64,000 nucleotides of DNA from Flavobacteriaceae bacterium UBA3611 (GCA_002375495.1 DFLU01000010.1:424504-488503); one strand, 5' to 3'. Shown: positions 53,312-63,524, counted from the stretch's first letter. Notes: generated from the sequence alone by a model not told the origin. Numbers and translations are program-made.

Positions 53312-55867
53312 TCAGCTCTCGGCTTCTTTTTTCTTCTTTTTAATCTTAATCGTTAACTCATTGGCCTTTTCATCTAGATCCATGGTAATGGTATCGCCTT
53401 CTTTTAAATTCGAGTTAATAATCTCTTCGGCCAAGGCGTCTTCAATATACTTCTGGATGGCACGCTTTAAAGGTCGCGCTCCATAGTCTTTGTCAAAGCC
53501 TTTGTCGGCGATATAATCTTTTGCCTTTTCAGACAACTTCAAGTTATAGCCAATGTCTTCAATACGCGCGTATAGTTTCGCCAATTCAATATCAATAATC
53601 TTATGGATATCGTCTCGATCTAGCGTATTAAACACCATCACGTCGTCTACACGGTTCAAAAATTCTGGAGCAAACGCCTTTTTCAGGGCGTTTTCAATAA
53701 TGCCCTTGGCATTCGCATCGGCTTGGCTGGCTTGCGCCGCAGTTCCAAATCCTACGCCCGTACCAAAGTCTTTTAGTTTACGCGCTCCAATGTTGGAGGT
53801 CATGATGATGATGGTATTTCTAAAATCAATCTTACGTCCCAAACTATCGGTTAGATAGCCATCGTCTAATACCTGCAATAGCATGTTAAAGACATCTGGG
53901 TGGGCTTTTTCAATTTCATCTAGCAATACCACCGCATACGGCTTGCGTCTAATCTTCTCGGTGAGCTGTCCGCCCTCTTCATAGCCTACATATCCTGGAG
54001 GTGCTCCGATTAAACGAGACACGGCAAATTTCTCCATGTATTCGCTCATATCAATACGTACCAGCGCACTTTCATTATCAAACAATTCGCGTGCTAACAC
54101 CTTCGCTAACTGTGTTTTTCCCACTCCAGTTTGCCCTAAGAATATGAATGAACCTATAGGCTTGTTCGGGTCTTTCAGTCCGGCACGGTTTCGCTGTATG
54201 GCTTTTACCACTTTGGCGACTGCTTCGTCCTGACCAATCACTTTACCTTTTATCAGTTCTGGCAATTCTGCCAATTTGTTGCTTTCGGTTTGGGCGATTC
54301 GGTTTACAGGTATGCCCGTCATCATCGAAACCACCTCGGCTACCTGTTCTTCATCTACCGTTTCTTTGTGCAGGGCACTATCTTTTTCCCAAGCTTCTTG
54401 GGCTTCGGTAAGTTGTTTTTCTAAATTCTTCTCATCGTCCCGCAGTTTGGCAGCTTCTTCGTATTTCTGCTTTTTTACTACAGAATTTTTCAATTCGCGC
54501 ACTTCTTCCAAATCTGCTTCAATCTTTAAGATCTTTTCCGGTACATGAATATTCGTGATGTGTACGCGCGATCCTGCTTCGTCTAAAGCATCAATGGCCT
54601 TGTCTGGCAAGAAACGCTCGGTCATATACCTATTGGTAAGTTTTACACAGGCTTGCAGTGCGGCATCGGTATACTGCACATTGTGGTGGCTCTCGTACTT
54701 TTCTTTGATATTCTGTAGAATCTCGATGGTTTCTTCTACCGTCGTTGGCTCTACCAACACTTTTTGGAAACGTCGCTCTAAGGCACCGTCTTTCTCGATG
54801 TACTGTCGGTATTCATCTAAAGTAGTTGCACCAATACATTGTATCTCACCACGTGCGAGGGCAGGTTTAAACATATTGCTGGCATCTAGCGAGCCGGTTG
54901 CCCCTCCTGCACCTACAATGGTGTGTATTTCGTCTATAAACAAGATAATGTCGTCGTTCTTCTCCAATTCGTTCATCACCGCCTTCATACGCTCTTCAAA
55001 CTGTCCGCGATACTTAGTACCCGCAACCAAACTAGCAAGATCTAGGGTCACCACGCGCTTGTCGTATAAAATTCGGCTTACTTTACGTTGCACGATACGT
55101 AGGGCAAGCCCTTCGGCGATGGCACTTTTACCAACACCCGGTTCACCAATAAGCAACGGATTGTTCTTCTTTCTACGGCTCAATACCTGTGAAACACGCT
55201 GAATCTCATGTTCACGACCCACTACAGGGTCTAATTTGCCCTCTTCGGCCTGTGCGGTGAGGTCACGGCCAAAATTGTCTAACACCGGAGTCTTAGACTT
55301 CTTGGTGCCTTTGGTACTCGAGCTGCTCGCAAAGAGATTGTCTTTGTTCTCTTCATCGCTTGAGGTATCGTCATCGTTCGGGAAACTTTCCGAAGTTGGC
55401 GGTTCTATATAATCGTCGTCGTTTGCAATCATTAGCTTAAATTGATCTTTTACGCCATCGTAATCTACTTTCATCTTGTTCAACAACTTGGTTGTTGGGT
55501 CGTTTTCATTTCGTAGAATACACAATAGCAAGTGCGCGGTATTGATAGACGAACTCTGGAACAATTTAGCTTCCAAAAATGTCGTCTTAAGAGCGCGTTC
55601 TGCCTGGCGGGTTAAGTGAAGGTTTTTTTTATCGTTCGCATTGGTACCCGCGTTCGGATTTGCGGGGCTCAATATCTCAACTTTTCGACGTAAGTGATTT
55701 AAATCTATATCCAGCTGGTTTAGAATGGTCACTGCTTTGCCATTGCCATCACGAAGTAGCCCCAACATTAAATGTTCGGTACCTATAAAATCGTGACCCA
55801 AGCGCAGTGCTTCTTCTTTGCTGTATGCGATTACATCTTTTACTCTGGGGGAAAAATTATCATCCAT
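53312..55867 (-). CDS. clpC: Clp protease ATP-binding subunit ClpC
   Basis: AAA+ unfoldase that feeds substrates to ClpP. 851 residues, normal for ClpC. Clp-N repeat domain at about 1-145 ('FIGTEHLMLGLLRDG', 'INTAHLLLCILRNE'). First AAA+ module has Walker A GEPGVGKSAIAEGLA, then a UVR-type coiled coil in the middle ('KKQKYEEAAKLRDDEKNLEKQL'). The second AAA+ module has Walker A GQTGVGKTQLAKVLA and ends with the D2-small domain 'KDYGARPLKRAIQKYIEDALAEEI'. Residues about 100-200 contain an acidic, Ser/Asn-rich insert. No ctsR or mcsAB operon is present here. Confidence 0.97.
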   Translation of the reverse strand: MDDNFSPRVKDVIAYSKEEALRLGHDFIGTEHLMLGLLRDGNGKAVTILNQLDIDLNHLRRKVEILSPANPNAGTNANDKKNLHLTRQAERALKTTFLEAKLFQSSSINTAHLLLCILRNENDPTTKLLNKMKVDYDGVKDQFKLMIANDDDYIEPPTSESFPNDDDTSSDEENKDNLFASSSSTKGTKKSKTPVLDNFGRDLTAQAEEGKLDPVVGREHEIQRVSQVLSRRKKNNPLLIGEPGVGKSAIAEGLALRIVQRKVSRILYDKRVVTLDLASLVAGTKYRGQFEERMKAVMNELEKNDDIILFIDEIHTIVGAGGATGSLDASNMFKPALARGEIQCIGATTLDEYRQYIEKDGALERRFQKVLVEPTTVEETIEILQNIKEKYESHHNVQYTDAALQACVKLTNRYMTERFLPDKAIDALDEAGSRVHITNIHVPEKILKIEADLEEVRELKNSVVKKQKYEEAAKLRDDEKNLEKQLTEAQEAWEKDSALHKETVDEEQVAEVVSMMTGIPVNRIAQTESNKLAELPELIKGKVIGQDEAVAKVVKAIQRNRAGLKDPNKPIGSFIFLGQTGVGKTQLAKVLARELFDNESALVRIDMSEYMEKFAVSRLIGAPPGYVGYEEGGQLTEKIRRKPYAVVLLDEIEKAHPDVFNMLLQVLDDGYLTDSLGRKIDFRNTIIIMTSNIGARKLKDFGTGVGFGTAAQASQADANAKGIIENALKKAFAPEFLNRVDDVMVFNTLDRDDIHKIIDIELAKLYARIEDIGYNLKLSEKAKDYIADKGFDKDYGARPLKRAIQKYIEDALAEEIINSNLKEGDTITMDLDEKANELTIKIKKKKKEAES

Positions 55868-55887
55868 GTTGTTGTCTCCTGTCTGTC

Positions 55888-55923
55888 TAAAAATAATGAT
55901 TTCTGAACGAATTATGTCAAAAA
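55888..55923 (-). promoter_or_regulatory. clpC promoter candidate
   Basis: TTTTTG (55923-55918), 22-nt spacer, TATTTTTA (55895-55888) on the minus strand, about 20 nt before the start. One mismatch in the -7 box. Confidence 0.4.
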
Positions 55924-56125
55924 TGGTGCCTATTCATTACAGGTATGAGTAAAAGGACAAAAAAACAGGCGAACTACCAAGGGGAAACCGTGATAGTTAT
56001 TAACGATTCCCTATTAAATATTTGTTAATAAAATCGTGAATAATGCCCTGTAAATAGCCTTTCCAAACCTTCAAAAATAAGTATCTTGCTTTCTTGATTA
56101 ACTCAAATAAATAAAGAATTATTTT

Positions 56126-58690
56126 ATGGCTGAAGGCGAAAAATTAATCCCAATTAATATTGAAGATGAAATGAAATCGGCTTACATCGATTATTCGATG
56201 TCGGTCATCGTGTCACGTGCACTGCCAGATGTGCGCGATGGTATGAAACCAGTACACAGGCGTGTACTCTACGGAATGCACGAATTGGGTGTGCGTTCAA
56301 ACACGGCACATAAAAAATCAGCCAGAATTGTCGGGGAGGTGCTCGGTAAGTACCACCCACACGGCGATACCTCTGTGTATGACGCCATGGTGCGTATGGC
56401 ACAAGAGTGGAGTTTGCGCTATATGCTCGTAGATGGGCAGGGTAACTTCGGAAGTATCGATGGCGATAGTCCGGCGGCAATGCGTTATACCGAAGCACGT
56501 ATGCAGAAGATTTCGGAAGATATGCTAGCCGATATCGATAAAGAAACTGTAGATCATCAGCTCAATTTCGACGATACCTTAAAAGAGCCTACCGTATTAC
56601 CCACCAAAGTACCCGGATTGTTAATCAATGGTGCGTCTGGTATTGCCGTAGGTATGGCAACCAATATGCCACCCCATAACCTTTCCGAAGTAATAGATGG
56701 TACCGTTGCCTATATAGACGATAATGATATTGATATAGACGGCCTCATGCAGCATGTAAAGGCACCCGATTTCCCAACGGGAGGTGTTATTTATGGCTAT
56801 GAAGGGGTTCGTGATGCGTTCCATACAGGTCGCGGCCGCGTAGTGATGCGTGGTAAAGCGCATTTTGAAGAAGTAAATGGGCGTGAGTGTATCATCGTTT
56901 CTGAAATTCCCTACCAGGTGAACAAGGCGAATATGATTAAGAAAACGGCCGATCTGGTAAATGATAAGAAAATTGAAGGCATTAGCAACATTCGTGATGA
57001 GAGTGACCGTAAAGGAATGCGCATTGTATACATTCTGAAACGTGACGCCATCCCGAATATCGTATTAAACATGCTTTATAAATACACCGAGCTGCAAAGT
57101 AGCTTTAGTGTAAACAATATTGCGCTTGTAAACGGGCGTCCGCGTATGTTGAACCTGAAAGACATGATCCATTATTTTGTGGAGCACCGTCATGAAGTGG
57201 TGACACGACGTACCGAATACTTACTGCGGAAAGCGGAAGAGCGTGCCCATATCTTAGAAGGTTTGATTATTGCGTCAGATAATATTGACGAGGTAATCGC
57301 ACTCATACGTGCTTCGGCCAATGCAGACGAAGCCCGCCAAAAGTTGATGGATACGTTCGAATTGTCTGAAATTCAAGCCAAGGCAATCGTAGAAATGCGT
57401 TTGCGCCAGTTAACAGGTCTGGAACAAGACAAACTGCGTAGCGAATACGAAGAATTGATGAAGACAATTGAAGATTATAAAGATATCCTCGCTAAAAAGG
57501 AGCGCAGAATGGATATTATTAAGGAAGAACTTCAAGAAATTAGAGATAAGTATGGTGACGAACGTCGCTCTACCATTGAATATGCAGGTGGAGATGTGAG
57601 TATTACAGACCTGATTGCAGATGAGCAAGTGGTAATTACCATTTCGCATGCGGGCTACATCAAGCGTACTTCACTTACCGAATACAAGAGCCAAAATAGG
57701 GGAGGTGTAGGCCAGAAAGCTTCATCTACACGTAACGAAGACTTCTTAGAACACTTATTTGTGGGTACCAACCACCAATATATGTTGTTCTTTACCCAAA
57801 AAGGAAAATGTTTCTGGATGCGGGTTTTTGAAATTCCGGAGGGAAGTAAAACGTCTAAAGGACGCGCGATACAAAACCTGATCAATATTGAACCAGACGA
57901 TAAGGTAAAAGCATTTATCTGTACCCAAGACCTAAAAGATGAAGAATACATCAACAGTCGCTATGTAATCATGGCAACCAAAAAAGGACAGGTAAAGAAA
58001 ACACCTTTAGAGCAATATTCAAGGCCACGTACCAACGGTATCAACGCCATTACAATAAAAGAAGGAGACGAATTACTAGAAGCGAAGCTTACACGAGGCG
58101 ATAGCCAAGTGATGTTGGCAGTAAAATCTGGTAAGGCCATTCGTTTTGAAGAAGAGAAAACCAGACCGATGGGTAGAAATGCCTCTGGGGTGCGCGGTAT
58201 TACCTTAGGAAGCGATAGTGATGAAGTGGTAGGAATGGTAGCGATTAATGATACTGAAAGTGATATTTTAGTGGTTTCTGAAAATGGCTACGGAAAACGT
58301 TCGAGTATTGAAGAATACCGAATTACCAACCGTGGTGGAAAAGGAGTGAAAACTATTAGTGTTACTGAAAAAACAGGTAACTTAGTGGCCATCAAGAATG
58401 TATGTGATAACGATGGGTTGATGATTATCAATAAATCGGGAATTGCAATCAGAATGGCTGTTGAAGATTTAAGAGTTATGGGACGGGCAACACAAGGGGT
58501 TCGACTCATAAAGGTGCGTGACGAGGATTCGATTGCGGCTGTAGCCAAAGTAATGAACGATGATGAAGATGTAGAAGTAGATGAAGATGGAAATATTATT
58601 ACTGAAGCTGGAACTACAGACACTGATGGTGCAGAAGAAAATGGCACGACTCTTGACAATGATGAGACACAAACCGAAAACAACGAATAA
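56126..58690 (+). CDS. gyrA: DNA gyrase subunit A
   Basis: Breakage-reunion subunit of the type IIA topoisomerase that introduces negative supercoils. 854 residues. Catalytic Tyr121 in 'AAMRYTEARM'. The quinolone-resistance region reads 'HPHGDTSVYDA', so Thr82 sits at the E. coli Ser83 place and Asp86 at Asp87. A GyrA box (QNRGGVG) is near 523, the six-bladed C-terminal wrapping domain follows, and then an Asp/Glu-rich acidic tail of about 40 residues. Divergent from clpC and followed by a TPR protein 16 nt after its stop. Confidence 0.97.
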   Translation: MAEGEKLIPINIEDEMKSAYIDYSMSVIVSRALPDVRDGMKPVHRRVLYGMHELGVRSNTAHKKSARIVGEVLGKYHPHGDTSVYDAMVRMAQEWSLRYMLVDGQGNFGSIDGDSPAAMRYTEARMQKISEDMLADIDKETVDHQLNFDDTLKEPTVLPTKVPGLLINGASGIAVGMATNMPPHNLSEVIDGTVAYIDDNDIDIDGLMQHVKAPDFPTGGVIYGYEGVRDAFHTGRGRVVMRGKAHFEEVNGRECIIVSEIPYQVNKANMIKKTADLVNDKKIEGISNIRDESDRKGMRIVYILKRDAIPNIVLNMLYKYTELQSSFSVNNIALVNGRPRMLNLKDMIHYFVEHRHEVVTRRTEYLLRKAEERAHILEGLIIASDNIDEVIALIRASANADEARQKLMDTFELSEIQAKAIVEMRLRQLTGLEQDKLRSEYEELMKTIEDYKDILAKKERRMDIIKEELQEIRDKYGDERRSTIEYAGGDVSITDLIADEQVVITISHAGYIKRTSLTEYKSQNRGGVGQKASSTRNEDFLEHLFVGTNHQYMLFFTQKGKCFWMRVFEIPEGSKTSKGRAIQNLINIEPDDKVKAFICTQDLKDEEYINSRYVIMATKKGQVKKTPLEQYSRPRTNGINAITIKEGDELLEAKLTRGDSQVMLAVKSGKAIRFEEEKTRPMGRNASGVRGITLGSDSDEVVGMVAINDTESDILVVSENGYGKRSSIEEYRITNRGGKGVKTISVTEKTGNLVAIKNVCDNDGLMIINKSGIAIRMAVEDLRVMGRATQGVRLIKVRDEDSIAAVAKVMNDDEDVEVDEDGNIITEAGTTDTDGAEENGTTLDNDETQTENNE

Positions 58691-58706
58691 ACACAAACAC
58701 AAACCC

Positions 58707-59966
58707 ATGAAGAAACAATTAATAATGGTAGGTATTTTCCTCGTAGCTGCCACCTCATTTGGACAGAAGAAGGAACTTAAAAAGGCACAAAGGGCTTATA
58801 AAGGAAACGATATAGGTGAAGCCATGCAATACATTAACGAGGCCGAAGGAATGATTTCTGGAGCCGATGCCGATATGAAAGCCGATTTTTACTTGTTGAA
58901 AGGACAGGTTTATTTGGCTGATGCTGGAAAGAACGATTTTGAGAAGATGAAAGGTGCTGCGGCAGCCTTTAACAAAGCGCTCGAAATGGACGCGAACAAT
59001 AAAGACGCCCAAACAGGTGTTCAGCAATTACGCGCAGCCTTGGTAAATAGTGCCGTTACTGATCAACGTGCTAAAAACTACGGAAGAGCTACTGAAAAAT
59101 TATATACCAGTTATACCGTAGCAAAAGATACCTTAGATCTTTATAATGCTGCTGAAAGTTCAGTACTTGCAAAAGATTACGACAGTGCTTTAAAATATTA
59201 CGAGCAACTCTTGGATATGGGCTATACCGGAATCAAGAAAGAATGGATTGCAACCGACATAGAGACGGGTGAAATTGTGACTTTTGCAGATGAAGGAACT
59301 CGTTCTACCAACATGCTTTCTGGAAAATATACCAATCCAGATGAGCGTATGGCAACGTCTGTAAAAGGAGATATCTTACGAAGTGTTGCGATTATCTATA
59401 CCAGTAAAGGTGAAAAGGAGAAGGCGATGAAAGTAATGAAAGAGGCTCGTGCCGAGAATCCGGAGGATGTAAGTTTAATGCGTGCAGAAGCCGATATGGT
59501 ATACCAAATGGGTGATATGGAAGCATATAGCGCTCTTATGGAACAAATCATAGCGACAGATCCTGAAAACCCAGAATTGTATTACAACCTTGGGGTTGGA
59601 AGTGCTAAAAACGGAGAAGCAGATAAAGCCATCGATTATTACAAAAAAGCATTGAAATACGACCCGAATTATGCTGCAGCACAGATTAATATTGCGGCCA
59701 CTATGTTGACGAAAGAGGGCGCTATTGTAGAAGAAATGAACAACCTGGGAATGTCTAAGGCAGATAATGCCCGCTATGATGTTTTAAAGCAAAAACGTAA
59801 AGACTTATACATGGATGTAATTCCATACCTAGAGTCTGCGATGAAATTGCGTCCAGATAATGTTGAATTGGTTCGTACCTTAATGAACATCTACGATCAG
59901 GTAGGAAACGATGCCAAGTCTAAAGAAATGAAAGCGAAATTAGCGCAAATGGAAGGCGGGCAATAA
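58707..59966 (+). CDS. Exported tetratricopeptide-repeat protein
   Basis: The ATG at 58707 gives 419 residues with a signal peptide (MKKQLIMVGIFLVAATSFGQ). A longer frame from 58581 overlaps gyrA and is rejected. TPR motifs are visible at about 24-50, 60-100 ('AAAAFNKALEMDANNKDAQ'), 140-170 ('DLYNAAESSVLAKDYDSALKYYEQLLDMGY'), 250-290 and 295-335 ('PELYYNLGVGSAKNGEADKAIDYYKKALKYDPNYAAAQINIA'). Probably a periplasmic or outer-membrane scaffold; partners unknown. It is likely co-transcribed with gyrA. Confidence 0.9.
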   Translation: MKKQLIMVGIFLVAATSFGQKKELKKAQRAYKGNDIGEAMQYINEAEGMISGADADMKADFYLLKGQVYLADAGKNDFEKMKGAAAAFNKALEMDANNKDAQTGVQQLRAALVNSAVTDQRAKNYGRATEKLYTSYTVAKDTLDLYNAAESSVLAKDYDSALKYYEQLLDMGYTGIKKEWIATDIETGEIVTFADEGTRSTNMLSGKYTNPDERMATSVKGDILRSVAIIYTSKGEKEKAMKVMKEARAENPEDVSLMRAEADMVYQMGDMEAYSALMEQIIATDPENPELYYNLGVGSAKNGEADKAIDYYKKALKYDPNYAAAQINIAATMLTKEGAIVEEMNNLGMSKADNARYDVLKQKRKDLYMDVIPYLESAMKLRPDNVELVRTLMNIYDQVGNDAKSKEMKAKLAQMEGGQ

Positions 59967-59984
59967 GCAACGCAAAAGGATAGC

Positions 59985-60039
59985 AAACTGCTGGTCCTGG
60001 TCCCTGAGGTTCTCGAAGGGCAGGAGCAGCAGTTTTTTT
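59985..60039. terminator. Bidirectional terminator with repeat element in the loop
   Basis: A 15-bp stem with one mismatch (59985-59999 with 60021-60035) is followed by a T-run. The 21-nt loop contains CCTGAGGTTCTCGAAGG, the dispersed repeat also seen at 12.65 kb. It separates the TPR gene from the converging peptidase gene. Confidence 0.8.
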
Positions 60040-60787
60040 ATACAATACGTTTAATCACACGCAGTTTGTGCGTATGCTTGCGCTGTTCGTAATTAAATAT
60101 TCCGGTATGGTCTAATCTGTCGATACGTACCTTGCCGTGGGCGTGAATGATATGGTGGTCTTCCATAATGATACCAACATGGGTGATGGTACCTTCTGAG
60201 TTATCAAAAAATGCCAGATCTCCTGGCTCACTTTCTTCAATGAAACTTAAGGGATCACCTTGCGTAGCTTGTTGGCTGGCGTCCCGTAATAATGCATACC
60301 CATTCAGTTTGTAGCATAATTGTGTAAGTCCGCTGCAATCAATTCCAAAGGGTGTTTTTCCTCCCCAGAGATACGGAGCGTTTAGATAGCTCAATGCCGT
60401 TTCTACAATCTTGTTTTTATCTTGTTTTTCTGAAATAGAATGGCCTTCAAAGGTGTGTTTCAAGAATGCTACAGGCGCAACATTGCAGCCCATCGGAACC
60501 GCGAGTACTTGGCTTTCTTCTGTAGTCACCATCCCGAGGAGGTCTGTATTGTAAGTAGGAGTTAAGCCATTAAGCGATTTGTAGTCTTCTTCGGAAATTT
60601 CAACAAATTGCTTGTTGTCCATCCATCCTTCGTAGCGATCAAATTGTAACCGAATTCTGCTCCATTTTGATCGTGTTTCAGGGATTTTAAAGGTTTCTCC
60701 GTACAATACTTGGGTCACCATTTCGCTCGCGTCTGAAGCTTCAAGACGAAGAGGAACGATGCTTAAGTTACAGAGACCGTATTTCAT
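60038..60787 (-). CDS. NlpC/P60 (C40) cell-wall peptidase
   Basis: 249 residues, no clear signal peptide. SH3-like domain(s) at about 1-110 ('VPLRLEASDASEMVTQVLYGETFKI', 'KWSRIRLQFDRYEGWMDNKQF'). Catalytic NlpC/P60 domain at about 120-249 with Cys151 in 'TPFGIDCSGLTQLCY', His203 in 'GTITHVGIIM' and a third residue at His215. These enzymes cut gamma-D-Glu-diaminopimelate or related peptide bonds in peptidoglycan or recycled muropeptides. Without a signal peptide it may act on cytoplasmic muropeptides. Confidence 0.92.
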   Translation of the reverse strand: MKYGLCNLSIVPLRLEASDASEMVTQVLYGETFKIPETRSKWSRIRLQFDRYEGWMDNKQFVEISEEDYKSLNGLTPTYNTDLLGMVTTEESQVLAVPMGCNVAPVAFLKHTFEGHSISEKQDKNKIVETALSYLNAPYLWGGKTPFGIDCSGLTQLCYKLNGYALLRDASQQATQGDPLSFIEESEPGDLAFFDNSEGTITHVGIIMEDHHIIHAHGKVRIDRLDHTGIFNYEQRKHTHKLRVIKRIV

Positions 60788-60793
60788 AGTAAA

Positions 60794-62230
60794 CTACAGG
60801 CTACAATTGCCGTTTAAGATATCTTGTATGGTTGGATTGTACAGATTTTGGAAAGCATTTAAATTTCCGCCTAAGCCACCGCCAAATACTAATGGATTCA
60901 GTCCACAGAGGTCAGCTAAATTTTCGTTATTGCTGATATTCACATTACCGCCAACTTGCTGAATGCTTGAGAGAAAATCGATATGCTCATTTGCCAGTCC
61001 GTTGATAATAATTCTATTTCCTATGGTTGTCAAATTTGAAAACCCGGTAATTTCAATAGCGCTGTCTGCCGTGGTGATGGGTTGGTTGATTTCAAAAATT
61101 GTCGCATTGGCAAGTACATCAAAACCAGAAATTTCAGCAAGTGTATTATTCTCTATAATGCTTAAAGCACCTACCTCTGTTAATCCTTCAAATCCAGATA
61201 AAGTGATAAGATCAGTATTGTTTGAAATTGTAATTGAAAAAACCTCCGTTAGCGAATTAAACTGTGAGATTTGCACTAAACCGCCATCGGTGATAAATAA
61301 ACTAAAGACACTTTCTAAGTTTGAAAAACCTGCTCCAAAATCTATAAGATTGCTATTTAAGAAAACCGTTAAATTTTCACCTACTCTCGTGATAGTAGCC
61401 AATCCGTCGGTATCAGAAAGTGAATCATTGCTAGAAATTTCAAAATTACCTTCAACCTCTTGCAATCCTGTAAGTCCATCTACATCTTGAAGCTCGGGAT
61501 TTTGTGTCAGAACAAAATCGCCAGAAACCGTCCCTACGTTTTGAAGGCCTTGAACTGACGTCAAACTCGGATTAAAACTGATGGTCACATTGCCATCAAC
61601 TTCAGAAATTCCTTCTAAGCCTTTTAAATTAGTCACATTGGTGCCTGAAACTTGTACATCGCCACCTACACTGGTAATTTGTGAAAGTCCATTTAAATTT
61701 GATAGTTTGGGCAAATCTAAGGATCCAGAACCTATGTTGGCCCCAATATTTAGAGCGCCAGGAACCGTTGTTATTCCTGACAAACCGTCGATATTAACGA
61801 GATTTTCTTGTGAGGTAATAGAGATATCGCCTCCAATGGTCTCTACATTGGAGAGCGCATTAATTTCAACTAAATCAGGATTAAAGCTAATAAATAAAGA
61901 ACCGCTAATACCGGTAATTCCTTCTAAGCCTTGTAACGAAGTTATCGAATTCGAGAAGATTTCGATATCTCCGTTCACAGATAGTATAGAAGCCAATCCC
62001 GAAAGATCAGTAATGCTACTCGGCCCACTTAAATCGGGTGCCGAAATACGCAAATTTCCGTTGATTTCAGAATAGTTGTTACTCGCAAAATCATCAACTT
62101 CAGTTTGGGACTCTAGCAGCACATCACCAACAAACGGATTAAATAGTACTGGGCTCACCGTATCATCTGACGAGCAGGAAAAAACCATTGGTATGGTAAT
62201 GGCCAGAACTATTTTTAGTAGCGTTTTCAT
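60794..62230 (-). CDS. Leucine-rich-repeat-like lipoprotein
   Basis: 478 residues. Lipoprotein signal (lipobox VFSC at about 16-19). Then about fifteen repeats of the receptor L-domain-like type: 'LSGLASILSVNGDIEIFSNSITSLQGLEGITGISGSLFISFNPDLVEINAL' and similar. It has the same repeat design as the T9SS protein at 15.8-17.8 kb but a lipid anchor instead of a sorting domain. C-terminal 'NENLADLCGLNPLV...NPTIQDILNGNCSL' closes the repeat with a Cys cap. Surface lipoprotein of unknown ligand. Confidence 0.85.
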   Translation of the reverse strand: MKTLLKIVLAITIPMVFSCSSDDTVSPVLFNPFVGDVLLESQTEVDDFASNNYSEINGNLRISAPDLSGPSSITDLSGLASILSVNGDIEIFSNSITSLQGLEGITGISGSLFISFNPDLVEINALSNVETIGGDISITSQENLVNIDGLSGITTVPGALNIGANIGSGSLDLPKLSNLNGLSQITSVGGDVQVSGTNVTNLKGLEGISEVDGNVTISFNPSLTSVQGLQNVGTVSGDFVLTQNPELQDVDGLTGLQEVEGNFEISSNDSLSDTDGLATITRVGENLTVFLNSNLIDFGAGFSNLESVFSLFITDGGLVQISQFNSLTEVFSITISNNTDLITLSGFEGLTEVGALSIIENNTLAEISGFDVLANATIFEINQPITTADSAIEITGFSNLTTIGNRIIINGLANEHIDFLSSIQQVGGNVNISNNENLADLCGLNPLVFGGGLGGNLNAFQNLYNPTIQDILNGNCSL

Positions 62231-62233
62231 AAA

Positions 62234-63409
62234 TTATCTTTCAATCACCATGGCACTAGCACCGCCACCGCCATTACAAATAGCTGCAGCACCGATTTTA
62301 GCGTCATTTTGTTGCAGCACATTCAGCAAGGTAATCAAGATTCTTACACCGCTACATCCCAAAGGGTGACCTAGAGAAACCGCTCCGCCATTAACATTTA
62401 CGTTACTATCGTTAAGCCCCATGATTTTCATGTTTGCTAACCCTACTACAGAAAAGGCCTCGTTGAATTCAAAGAAATCTACATCGTCTTTGGTAATTCC
62501 GGCTTTCGCAAGTGCTTTTGGAAGTGCTTTTGCTGGCGCAGTTGTAAACCATTTCGGTTCTTGGGCGGCATCTGCGTAACTTTTAATGCTTGCAAGTGGG
62601 GTAAGCCCCAACTTGTTTGCTTTGGCTTCGCTCATCAAGATGATTGCGCCCGCTCCGTCATTAATTGTAGAGGCGTTGGCTGCGGTTACCGTTCCATCTT
62701 TAGAAAAGGCCGGACGAAGGGCCGGTATCTTTTCCATTTTTACATTCTTAAATTCTTCGTCTTCAGTAACCATGATTGGTTCACCACGACGTTGTGGTAC
62801 CGAAACAGGTACTACTTCGTTCGCAAATTTCCCGTCACTCCAGGCTTTTGCAGAGCGCTCATACGATTGTATGGCAAAAGCATCTTGGTCTTCGCGGGAG
62901 AAGTCATATTCGGTGGCACAAGCATCTGCACAAACTCCCATCGCATTTTGGTCGTATGCATCTACCAAACCATCTTTTTGCATACCATCTATAAGGGTAG
63001 CTGGTCCAAATTTAGTGCCGTTTCGCATGTGAACATAGTGCGGAATGTTGCTCATACTTTCCATACCACCTGCTACAATAATATCTGCATCACCCAATGC
63101 AATGGCCTGGGCTGCATTCATCACCGCTTTCATTCCAGAAGCACAAACTTTATTTACCGTTGTACAAGGCACTGTATCTGGAATGCCTGCGCCAAGTGCG
63201 GCTTGTCTGGCGGGAGCTTGGCCAACACCAGCTTGAACTACATTTCCCATATACACTTCTTCTACCATGGTAGGATCTAGCTTTATTTTGTCTAAAGCTC
63301 CTTTAATTGCAGTGCTCCCTAATTGGGTTGCACTGATAGATGAAAGACTTCCCATAAAGCTTCCTATTGGGGTTCTTGCTGCCGATACGATGACTACTTT
63401 TCTGCTCAT
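62234..63409 (-). CDS. Thiolase (acetyl-CoA C-acetyltransferase)
   Basis: 391 residues, standard for thiolases. Nucleophile Cys89 in 'VNKVCASGMKAVM', His348 in 'GGAVSLGHPLGCSG' and acid-base Cys378 in 'AAICNGGGGASAMVIER'. The N-terminus 'VVIVSAARTPIGSFMGSLSSISATQLG' resembles biosynthetic (PhaA/AtoB-type) thiolases more than FadA. It condenses two acetyl-CoA or cleaves acetoacetyl-CoA. No partner genes (fadB, phaB) are in the window. The 3-nt gap to the lipoprotein gene suggests co-transcription. Confidence 0.95.
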   Translation of the reverse strand: MSRKVVIVSAARTPIGSFMGSLSSISATQLGSTAIKGALDKIKLDPTMVEEVYMGNVVQAGVGQAPARQAALGAGIPDTVPCTTVNKVCASGMKAVMNAAQAIALGDADIIVAGGMESMSNIPHYVHMRNGTKFGPATLIDGMQKDGLVDAYDQNAMGVCADACATEYDFSREDQDAFAIQSYERSAKAWSDGKFANEVVPVSVPQRRGEPIMVTEDEEFKNVKMEKIPALRPAFSKDGTVTAANASTINDGAGAIILMSEAKANKLGLTPLASIKSYADAAQEPKWFTTAPAKALPKALAKAGITKDDVDFFEFNEAFSVVGLANMKIMGLNDSNVNVNGGAVSLGHPLGCSGVRILITLLNVLQQNDAKIGAAAICNGGGGASAMVIER

Positions 63410-63524
63410 AATTTCTTTTGGATACCTTTTGATATTTTTCTAGCAATACTAGGGGTACATATCATTTTGTTACTAAAAATACGTCCGCAAAATTACACAT
63501 TTTAAACCGAACTTTCAATGCGCG

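Noticed and set aside
54555..55202. 215-codon frame antisense to clpC
   Set aside because: Shadow frame; Ser/Arg-rich translation with no family features.
56366..56388. Quinolone-resistance mutation in gyrA (Thr at the E. coli Ser83 place)
   Set aside because: Thr is wild type at this position in several bacteria, so without a sensitive relative for comparison it is not evidence of resistance.
58581..58706. Upstream extension of the TPR protein into gyrA
   Set aside because: It is the gyrA acidic-tail coding sequence read in another frame; the signal peptide begins at 58707.
62561..63280. 239-codon frame antisense to the thiolase
   Set aside because: Shadow of a conserved gene; its composition (many His, Cys, Arg) is unlike the other proteins in the window.
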